A DNA stretch of 12,148 nt from Gallionellales bacterium GWA2_60_18. GTDB taxonomy: Bacteria; Pseudomonadota; Gammaproteobacteria; Burkholderiales; Gallionellaceae. Under the pieces are notes generated by a model, which did no database searches, was not told the DNA's origin, and saw nothing but the letters and a program-made list of their open reading frames with translations. The stretch lies in the NCBI GenBank assembly GCA_001801105.1, contig MGWS01000020.1:1-12148 (forward strand), given 5' to 3'. The position numbers and the translations under genes were made by a program. This document shows positions 1-6,373 of the stretch, in pieces. Position 1 is the first letter of the stretch. The number at the start of each line of letters is the position of its first letter.

Positions 1-897
1 GGCCAGTTCAAGGTTTATTTTCAACCCATCATGGATTTGGCTACAGGGCACGTTCATAAGGCAGAGGCACTGATTCGGTGGAAGCATCCTGAGCTCGGCA
101 TGGTCAGCCCGGATCAATTCATTCCGCTGGCCGAGGAAACAGGAATGATTATTGAAATCGGCGTCTGGGTGTTCAAGGAAGCAGCACAGCAGGTCAAGCG
201 ATTGACGGCATTATGCGACCGCTCGTTTCAGGTCAGCGTGAATGTATCACCCGTGCAATTACGCCAAACTGGTAATACTTGTAAAGCATGCCTTGATTAT
301 TTGAATGAACTCGGCCTGCCCGAGCAAAGCATTGTCATCGAAATTACCGAAGGATTGTTGCTGGAAGCAGAGGGGAATATTACCGACAAGCTGCTCGCGT
401 TTCGCAATGGGGGTGTCCCGATATCGATTGATGATTTTGGCACCGGCTACTCGTCGCTATCCTATCTGAAGAAATTCGACATCGACTACCTGAAGATTGA
501 CCAGTCATTCGTGCGCAATCTGGTGACTGATTCCAACGACATGGTGCTGTCCGAAGCCATTATTGTCATGGCGCACAAGCTCGGCATGAAAGTGATTGCC
601 GAGGGAGTGGAAACAGAAGAACAGCGCAAGCTGTTATCCGATGCGGGCTGCGACTATGCGCAAGGCTATCTGTTCTCCAGGCCAGTGCCGGTCGAAGAGT
701 TTGAAGAATTACTGATCCAGAATTCGGGTTGTTGCTCGTCGGCAGCATTCCCGCAAGAACCATTTCGAAAATATGGCTCCAACTACGTCGAGGAAAAAAA
801 TCATGAAACGTCCAACGATTATGCAACGGCTTATCCTGTTGACGGCGGTGCCCGTGATAGCGCTAATTCTGTCTTCGGGTACGCTAATCCTGGATAG
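1..897 (+). CDS. EAL-domain cyclic-di-GMP phosphodiesterase, 5' end missing
   Basis: The frame is open from the first base, so the gene starts left of the window; the ATG at 31 is internal to the EAL domain. Visible residues run FKVYFQP, then the signature AEALIRW, NVSPVQL, IEITEG, the metal-binding [28 protein letters not shown] and [11 protein letters not shown]. In EAL enzymes these carry the metal ligands and catalytic glutamates, and all seem present, so an active phosphodiesterase cleaving c-di-GMP to pGpG is likely. What precedes the EAL domain (GGDEF, PAS or REC are common) cannot be seen. After the domain ends near base 715 there is a tail of about 57 residues unlike the family, and it runs 95 bases into the downstream chemoreceptor gene. 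That may mean an ancestral stop codon has been lost. A role in motility control is inferred from the neighbouring flagellar genes. Confidence 0.93.
   Translation, partial: GQFKVYFQPIMDLATGHVHKAEALIRWKHPELGMVSPDQFIPLAEETGMIIEIGVWVFKEAAQQVKRLTALCDRSFQVSVNVSPVQLRQTGNTCKACLDYLNELGLPEQSIVIEITEGLLLEAEGNITDKLLAFRNGGVPISIDDFGTGYSSLSYLKKFDIDYLKIDQSFVRNLVTDSNDMVLSEAIIVMAHKLGMKVIAEGVETEEQRKLLSDAGCDYAQGYLFSRPVPVEEFEELLIQNSGCCSSAAFPQEPFRKYGSNYVEEKNHETSNDYATAYPVDGGARDSANSVFGYANPG
790..805 (+). promoter_or_regulatory. Ribosome binding site and start of the chemoreceptor gene
   Basis: GAGGA at 790-794, a run of seven A (794-800) and ATG at 803 place a good Shine-Dalgarno 8 bases before the start. This favours ATG 803 over the in-frame ATG at 773, which has no comparable site and would add ten residues before the membrane segment. 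The site lies inside the upstream EAL reading frame, so translation of the two genes may be coupled. Confidence 0.75.
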
Positions 898-2791
898 TTT
901 TGATCGTTATCAAAATGCGGATCAGGCGCGCAGTATCATGGAAGTGGCAGTGGCGGCGGGGGATCTGATTCACCCCATGCAGGTCGAACGCGGCATGACG
1001 GTCGGCTCCATCCAGTCATATGACCAGAAATTTGCGGATGCGCTGCCAAGTATACGTACCAATATAGATAAACAATTGGCGGCTTACAAACGGTCTATTG
1101 AAGGCGTCGATACCAGCTCAATGCCGAGGCTGAAAAAAGCTGTCGAGGAGGCGCAGCGCAAGCTTGATGGATTGACCGGAACGCGCGAGCAAGTTGATCA
1201 ATATGACATCTCTGCCGAGGAATCATCCGCCTTCTTCACCGGCGCCATCGGACACCTTATGGATGTAATGAGCAGTGCTGCCGGATACAACAAGGATCCG
1301 GCAATTGCGAATAAACTTTTGACCTATCATGATTTTTCAAACGCCAAGGAGAACGCCGGGCAGGAGCGCGCGCTGTCCACGCAGGTGTTTATTGCCAACA
1401 GGGTTGAACCAACCAAATACCGCACCATTCTGGCAAAGATACACAAACAGGAGGCTTATTTTGATTCGTTTACGGATTCCGCAACTGAACCTGAAAAGGC
1501 CGCGCTGAAAGCGGTGTTAGACAGCGATGCAGCGCAGGACGTGCAGCGCATGCGCAACATCATGGCCGAGCGTTCTGCGCAGGGTTTGTTTGATGTGGAT
1601 CAGATGGGGTGGTTCAAGCGCAGCACTGACAGGATTGACGGGCTATATGAAGTCGAGCAACTGATCACGAAGAATATCAATAACGATGTCAATCATCAGT
1701 TGTCCACCAGCCGTGTGCTCCTGTTGACGCAACTGATTTTGGTGGTGCTGGCGATTACCATTGCCGTGGCGGTATCAGTATGGGTGGCGCGCAGCGTGAA
1801 CCGCTCGCTGAAGGCGGTCGTGGATGCGGCAGAGTATGCGGTTGCGCATGACGATTTCATCCGTGGCGCTCCAGAAGAAGGCACCCAGGAAACGGCGCGT
1901 GTCGGGCAGGCGATTAATCACCTGATGGAGAAATTCCGCAGCATCATTTCGGACGCTACACGCTCCAGCGAAAATATCGCGGACGCATCCAACGCGCTGT
2001 CCGCTTCGAGCAAACAGGTCAACCAGAGTTCTGCCGCGCAGGCGGATGCCGCCTCGACGGTTGCCGCAGCCGTCGAGGAAGTTTCGGTGAGCGTCAGCGA
2101 GACCGCCGCGAATGCACGCAGCGCGGGCGAGATTGTCGAGAAATCCCGCGCCGGAACCGAAGGGGCGCTTGTCGTCATGACCGAGACGGTGCAAAACGTG
2201 AACGGCATCGCCGCGCTGATCCGTGAATCGGATACCAACGTCGGGCGGCTTGATGAGAGCTCAAAAAGAATCGGCGGCATCACTCAGGTGATCAGGGAAG
2301 TCGCCGATCAGACCAACCTTCTGGCGTTGAATGCCGCAATCGAAGCGGCGCGTGCCGGCGAGCAGGGCAGGGGATTTGCGGTGGTGGCGGACGAAGTGCG
2401 CAAGCTCGCCGAACGCACGTCAAAAGCGACTGCGGAGATTGCTGCGATTATCGGTGACATTCAGAGTCATATTGGTAAAACCGTTACAGGGATGCGGCAG
2501 GCCAATACCCAGGTTGGGAAAAGCCTTGAACTGGTCGGCAGAACCGAGACCGCGCTGCACCGCATAGGCGACGATTCGCGCGAAGTGGCGAGCAATGTCC
2601 AGAACATTGTCGATGCGATACGCGAGCAGGATGCCGCCATCCAGCAGGTTGCGGTAAACATCGAAAAAATTGCCCAGATGTCCGAGGAGAACAGCATTGC
2701 AGCCGCGTCGAGCAGCAACACTGCGATTCAGCTCGACGAATTGTCCGGCGCGCTAAAGAAATCTGCGGCACGTTTCAAAGTTTGTTCCTGA
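803..2791 (+). CDS. Methyl-accepting chemotaxis protein with NIT-type periplasmic sensor domain
   Basis: A 662-residue chemoreceptor. Order: a short cytoplasmic N-terminus, membrane segment 1 (about residues 9-32), a periplasmic all-helical domain (about 35-300), membrane segment 2 (about 306-330), a HAMP linker, then the signalling coiled coil. The conserved hairpin tip ([20 protein letters not shown] onward through [18 protein letters not shown]) lies near residues 498-540. The periplasmic part shows the two hallmarks of the NIT (nitrate/nitrite-sensing) family: a [13 protein letters not shown] helix near residue 70 and [14 protein letters not shown] near 183. The ligand is not provable from sequence; NIT domains are named for nitrate and nitrite, but many members are uncharacterised. 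The C-terminus (RFKVCS) lacks a CheR/CheB-tethering pentapeptide of the NWETF type. It would form trimers of dimers with CheW and CheA encoded elsewhere. The start is set by the Shine-Dalgarno at 790. Confidence 0.93.
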   Translation: MKRPTIMQRLILLTAVPVIALILSSGTLILDSFDRYQNADQARSIMEVAVAAGDLIHPMQVERGMTVGSIQSYDQKFADALPSIRTNIDKQLAAYKRSIEGVDTSSMPRLKKAVEEAQRKLDGLTGTREQVDQYDISAEESSAFFTGAIGHLMDVMSSAAGYNKDPAIANKLLTYHDFSNAKENAGQERALSTQVFIANRVEPTKYRTILAKIHKQEAYFDSFTDSATEPEKAALKAVLDSDAAQDVQRMRNIMAERSAQGLFDVDQMGWFKRSTDRIDGLYEVEQLITKNINNDVNHQLSTSRVLLLTQLILVVLAITIAVAVSVWVARSVNRSLKAVVDAAEYAVAHDDFIRGAPEEGTQETARVGQAINHLMEKFRSIISDATRSSENIADASNALSASSKQVNQSSAAQADAASTVAAAVEEVSVSVSETAANARSAGEIVEKSRAGTEGALVVMTETVQNVNGIAALIRESDTNVGRLDESSKRIGGITQVIREVADQTNLLALNAAIEAARAGEQGRGFAVVADEVRKLAERTSKATAEIAAIIGDIQSHIGKTVTGMRQANTQVGKSLELVGRTETALHRIGDDSREVASNVQNIVDAIREQDAAIQQVAVNIEKIAQMSEENSIAAASSSNTAIQLDELSGALKKSAARFKVCS

Positions 2792-2815
2792 ACTCGTGCG
2801 GGGAAGCGGTATAGG

Positions 2816-2829
2816 TTTCACCGGTGAAA
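2816..2829. repeat. 14-base perfect palindrome after the chemoreceptor gene
   Basis: TTTCACCGGTGAAA is its own reverse complement, 25 bases past the chemoreceptor stop. With no loop and no following T run it is a poor terminator hairpin. A binding site for a dimeric regulator is possible but unproven. Confidence 0.5.
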
Positions 2830-2940
2830 TGGAATTGAAATAACTGCGCTGGAATGACGATCCTTGCTGCGGGGTAAGCGAAAAGCCATAAGAAACCCGC
2901 GCTATTCATTCAATCAAATTTGCCTGATGTGCTGATAATT

Positions 2941-2976
2941 GCCATGACCAGCAATTTGCTGGTGCAGCCGAATGGC
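2941..2976. promoter_or_regulatory. Nested inverted repeat upstream of flhB (possible operator or leader hairpin)
   Basis: The core at 2947-2963 is ACCAGCAA-T-TTGCTGGT, two perfect 8-base arms around a single T. Outer arms GCCAT (2941-2945) and ATGGC (2972-2976) flank it. It lies 42 to 64 bases before the flhB start, in the only long gap ahead of the flagellar operon. Sequence shows the symmetry; function as an operator for a flagellar regulator or as a leader structure is inference. No convincing sigma-54 (GG-N10-GC) or sigma-28 promoter was found in this gap. Confidence 0.45.
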
Positions 2977-3004
2977 TATGCAAAGCTGAATAGCGGAGCA
3001 CATC

Positions 3005-4174
3005 ATGGCAGAAGACAGCGACCTAGAAAAAACCGAACAGCCCTCACAACGGCGACTTGACCAGGCAAGAGAAAAAGGTCAAGTCGCCCGTTCGCGCGAG
3101 CTGTCCACCTTTGCCGTATTGCTGACAGGCGGCGGAACGCTGTGGTTCATGGGCGCATCATTCACCCAGCACATGGTAAAAATGCTGCACGATGGCCTGA
3201 CGCTGAATCGCGATATGGCATTCAATACCAACTTGATGATTCCGCGCTTGTATGATCTTTCGCTGGATATGCTCATCACTTTTTTGCCTCTGTTGCTGGC
3301 GGTCATGCTGGCCGCAGCATTTTCTCCGCTGTTGCTGAATGGCTGGCTGTTCAGCGTTGAAGCACTGCAACCCAAGTTTTCCAAATTGAATCCGGTTTCC
3401 GGCATCGCGCGCATGTTCTCCAGAAACGCGCTGGTGGAACTGTCAAAAGCAATCGGCAAAGCCTTTCTGGTGGGCGGTATCGCAGCCTGGGTGATCTGGC
3501 ACAACAAGGATGCGGTGATGGCGCTCGGCACTCAAGCCGCTACGGCATCCATTCCGCAAATGGGACATCTGGCCGGCGCAAGTTTTATGCTGATCGTCGG
3601 CGCGATGCTGCTGATTGTCGCCATTGATGTGCCGTTCCAGTTATGGGATCACAACAAGAAACTGATGATGACCAAGGAAGAGGTGCGCCAGGAATCCAGG
3701 GAAACCGAAGGCGATCCGATGGTCAAGGGGCGCATCCGCAGCCTGCAGCGTGAAGCGGCACGCCGGCGCATGATGGCGGCAATTCCGACCGCCGATGTGG
3801 TGGTCACCAATCCGACGCACTATGCGGTGGCGTTGAAATACAGCGAAAACGAAGCGAATGTTAAGCGGGGCGGCCGGAGCCATAAAGGAATGCGCGCACC
3901 GGTGGTGGTGGCGAAGGGCTCGCATCTGCTGGCGTTGCGTATCCGCGAGATTGCCGAGGAAAATCATGTGCCGATTCTGGAAGCGCCGCCGCTGGCGCGT
4001 GCGCTGCACAAACATACCGATCTGGGCGAATCCATTCCGGAAGCGCTGTATACCGCCGTTGCCGAAGTGCTGGCCTATATCTATCAATTGCGCCGCTATG
4101 AAAAACAGGGTGGACCACGCCCGCAGGAGCCGGGAGATTTGCCGGTGCCGCGCGAACTCGACCCGGCAATCTGA
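3005..4174 (+). CDS. flhB: Flagellar type III export apparatus switch protein FlhB
   Basis: 389 residues, near the usual 380. The N-terminus (EKTEQPSQRRLDQAREKGQV) is the classic FlhB opening, followed by four membrane segments (roughly residues 30-50, 85-110, 145-165, 185-205), a linker helix and the cytoplasmic domain. The autocleavage motif NPTH sits at residues 269-272 (VVVTNPTHYAVALKY), the same numbering I recall for Salmonella FlhB. Cleavage between N and P switches export from rod/hook to filament substrates. The EAPPLARALHKHTDLGESIP block follows. Unusual: between ALKY (279) and MRAP (296) there are 16 residues where relatives have about 4, a basic, glycine-rich insert. ATG 3005 has a GGAG site at about 2995. 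It is the first gene of the flhB-motD run. Its stop codon lies inside a 7-base repeat array. Confidence 0.97.
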   Translation: MAEDSDLEKTEQPSQRRLDQAREKGQVARSRELSTFAVLLTGGGTLWFMGASFTQHMVKMLHDGLTLNRDMAFNTNLMIPRLYDLSLDMLITFLPLLLAVMLAAAFSPLLLNGWLFSVEALQPKFSKLNPVSGIARMFSRNALVELSKAIGKAFLVGGIAAWVIWHNKDAVMALGTQAATASIPQMGHLAGASFMLIVGAMLLIVAIDVPFQLWDHNKKLMMTKEEVRQESRETEGDPMVKGRIRSLQREAARRRMMAAIPTADVVVTNPTHYAVALKYSENEANVKRGGRSHKGMRAPVVVAKGSHLLALRIREIAEENHVPILEAPPLARALHKHTDLGESIPEALYTAVAEVLAYIYQLRRYEKQGGPRPQEPGDLPVPRELDPAI

Positions 4175-4265
4175 GGACTGAGGAAAACAGGGCTGAGGAC
4201 TGAGTAAGGTCAGATGCAGGACGGGAGGGTTTGACTCAGTCCTCAGTCCTCGCGACTCAGTCCTG
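4171..4265. repeat. Inverted arrays of degenerate heptamers between flhB and flhA
   Basis: The left half holds CTGAGGA at 4171-4177, 4178-4184 and 4193-4199, then CTGAGTA at 4200-4206. The right half holds the complement, CTCAGTC at 4235-4241, 4242-4248 and 4256-4262, with a variant CTCGCGA at 4249-4255. CTGAGGACTGAG (4193-4204) is exactly complementary to 4235-4246; the pairing extends to about 17 base pairs (4189-4205 with 4234-4250, one G-T wobble) around a 28-base loop. Alternative pairings, such as 4173-4184 with 4240-4251, compete with it. The flhB stop codon (4172-4174) is within the first heptamer, and the array ends about 20 bases before the flhA start. A long mRNA hairpin here could adjust flhA expression relative to flhB, but without a T run it is not a classic terminator. 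Confidence 0.85.
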
Positions 4266-4285
4266 TATTTAAGAGGAAGTGAACT

Positions 4286-6373
4286 ATGAATCCGCTATCC
4301 ATACAAGATTTCATTAGGCGCGCCGGTCTGGTCGGTATGGCCGGCCCGGTGCTGATCGTGATGATTCTGGCGATGATGGTGCTGCCATTGCCGCCGATGC
4401 TGCTGGACATCCTGTTCACCTTCAATATTGCGATTTCCATCATGGTGCTGCTGGTCAGCATGAATACCAACAAGGCGCTGGATTTTGCAATATTCCCTAC
4501 CGTGCTGCTGATTACCACGTTGCTGCGCCTGTCGCTGAACGTGGCTTCCACGCGGATCGTGCTGCTGGAAGGGCATACCGGCCCGGATGCGGCGGGCAAG
4601 GTTATCGAGTCGTTTGGTCACTTTCTGGTGGGCGGAAATTATGCCGTGGGTCTGGTGGTGTTTGCGATTCTGGTGATCATCAATTTTGTGGTGATTACCA
4701 AGGGCGCCGGGCGTATTGCCGAAGTGGGCGCACGTTTCACTCTGGATGCGATGCCCGGCAAGCAAATGGCGATCGATGCCGACTTGAATGCAGGGTTGAT
4801 CGGTGAAGACGTAGCGCGTAAACGCCGTGCCGAGATTGCGCAGGAAGCCGATTTCTATGGAGCGATGGACGGCGCCAGCAAATTTGTGCGCGGCGATGCA
4901 GTCGCCGGCATCATCATTCTGTTTATTAATGTCATCGGCGGCTTGATTGTAGGTGTGTTGCAGCATGACCTCACGCTCGCGGTCGCGGCGAAAAATTATA
5001 CCCTGCTGACCATCGGTGACGGGCTGGTGGCGCAGATTCCGGCGTTGGTCATTTCCACCGCCGCCGGCCTGGTGGTGAGCCGTGTGGCCAGCGATCAAAA
5101 TATTGGTCAACAACTGGTTACCCAACTATTCAAGCAACCGCAAGTCATCATGCTGACTGCCGGGATCATCGGTGCGATGGGCCTGATTCCCGGTATGCCG
5201 CACTTCGCATTTTTGCTGCTGGCCGGTGCGCTGGTGGGATTGGCTCATTATCTGGTTAAAAAAAGCGAAAGTGCCGTTGTGCAAGAGGAATCTGCTGCCG
5301 CTGCGGTGACGCCGGTCATCACGGAATCAGCCGAAGCAAGCTGGGAGGATGTTGCGCAAGTGGATGTGCTGGGGCTGGAGGTCGGCTATCGACTGATCTC
5401 GCTGGTGGACAAGACGCAAGACGGGGACTTGTTGCGCCGTATCAAGGGCATCCGCAAAAAATTTACCCAGGACATCGGCTTCCTGCCGCCGTCGGTGCAT
5501 ATTCGCGACAATCTTGACCTGCGACCGAATGGTTATCGCATCACACTCAAAGGGGTCGATGTCGGCAGCGGCGAGGCCTACCCCAATCTGTTTCTTGCCA
5601 TCAATCCGGGTAGTGTGACGGGTGAATTGCCCGGCACCCAGACACGCGATCCAGCTTTTGGTTTGCCTGCGGTGTGGATTGAATCGGCGTTGCGCGATCA
5701 GGCGCAAGGGATGGGTTACACCGTGGTTGATCCGGGTACGGTGGTGGCAACCCACCTGAGTCATCTGATCAGCACCAGGGCCGCAGAACTACTCGGCCGG
5801 CAAGAGGTGCAGCAACTGCTGGATCATCTTGGCAAGATTGCGCCCAAACTGGTCGAAGATCTGGTACCCAAGACGTTGCCGCTGGGAACGGTCCAAAAAG
5901 TGCTGCAAAACCTGTTGGATGAAGGTATGCACATTCGCGACATGCGCACCATTGTGGAAACGCTGGCTGAAAGCGCGCCGCGCACTCAGGATGCTTATCA
6001 ACTCACTTCGCTGGTGCGAGTTGCGCTCGGCCCTGCCATCGTGCAGCAGTTCTATCCTTCCACGCAAGAATTGCAGGTGATCGGCATGGATAAGGAATTG
6101 GAATACATTCTGATGCAGGCGATGCAATCCAGCCAGAACGGCATCGGTATCGAGCCGGGGCTGGCGGACACGGTGCTGCGCGGGGCCCGCACCGCCGCTG
6201 AGACACAGGAACAGCTGGGTTTGCCGGCAGTAATGCTGGTGCCGACGCAATTGCGCGATTTGCTGGCGCGTTTCCTGAAGCGCGCGGTGCCAGGCATCAG
6301 GGTGATTTCGCATGATGAAGTACCGGACTTCAAAACGATCAGGGTAACCGCAATGGTAGGAGGTAGAGCATGA
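4286..6373 (+). CDS. flhA: Flagellar type III export gate protein FlhA
   Basis: 695 residues, the usual size for FlhA (about 690). The first 320 or so residues form the membrane half with about eight hydrophobic segments, starting GPVLIVMILAMMVLPLPP. The FHIPEP family signature (RRAEIAQEADFYGAMDGASK) begins near residue 180 in the cytoplasmic loop between membrane segments. After a variable linker (about 325-355, AAAAVTPVITESAEASWEDV) comes the cytoplasmic domain that docks chaperone-substrate complexes and forms the nonameric ring. FlhA converts proton flow and export cargo docking into secretion with FlhB, FliP, FliQ and FliR. ATG 4286 has an AGAGGAAG site a few bases upstream. Its stop overlaps the flhF start (ATGA), so the two are translationally coupled. 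Separation from flhB by the heptamer array is the only gap within the operon. Confidence 0.98.
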   Translation: MNPLSIQDFIRRAGLVGMAGPVLIVMILAMMVLPLPPMLLDILFTFNIAISIMVLLVSMNTNKALDFAIFPTVLLITTLLRLSLNVASTRIVLLEGHTGPDAAGKVIESFGHFLVGGNYAVGLVVFAILVIINFVVITKGAGRIAEVGARFTLDAMPGKQMAIDADLNAGLIGEDVARKRRAEIAQEADFYGAMDGASKFVRGDAVAGIIILFINVIGGLIVGVLQHDLTLAVAAKNYTLLTIGDGLVAQIPALVISTAAGLVVSRVASDQNIGQQLVTQLFKQPQVIMLTAGIIGAMGLIPGMPHFAFLLLAGALVGLAHYLVKKSESAVVQEESAAAAVTPVITESAEASWEDVAQVDVLGLEVGYRLISLVDKTQDGDLLRRIKGIRKKFTQDIGFLPPSVHIRDNLDLRPNGYRITLKGVDVGSGEAYPNLFLAINPGSVTGELPGTQTRDPAFGLPAVWIESALRDQAQGMGYTVVDPGTVVATHLSHLISTRAAELLGRQEVQQLLDHLGKIAPKLVEDLVPKTLPLGTVQKVLQNLLDEGMHIRDMRTIVETLAESAPRTQDAYQLTSLVRVALGPAIVQQFYPSTQELQVIGMDKELEYILMQAMQSSQNGIGIEPGLADTVLRGARTAAETQEQLGLPAVMLVPTQLRDLLARFLKRAVPGIRVISHDEVPDFKTIRVTAMVGGRA
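6358..6372 (+). promoter_or_regulatory. Strong ribosome binding site of flhF
   Basis: AGGAGGT at 6358-6364 is a full Shine-Dalgarno, five bases before the ATG at 6370. It lies within the last codons of flhA, and the ATGA overlap gives stop-start coupling. It fixes the flhF start. Confidence 0.85.

Noticed and set aside
2850..2868. TGGAATG and TTGCT as a sigma-54 promoter upstream of flhB
   Set aside because: The distance between GG and GC is 13 bases, not the required 10.
2914..2938. TCAAATTT followed by GCTGATAA upstream of flhB as a sigma-28 promoter
   Set aside because: The spacer is 9 bases instead of 11; with correct spacing the upstream half no longer matches.
4189..4250. flhB-flhA hairpin as an intrinsic terminator
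   Set aside because: The loop is 28 bases long and no T run follows the stem; flhA needs read-through from the operon.
4295..5125. 276-codon open frame on the - strand opposite flhA
   Set aside because: It is the shadow of a strongly coding flhA; the His/Gln-rich composition and lack of any recognisable domain argue against a gene.
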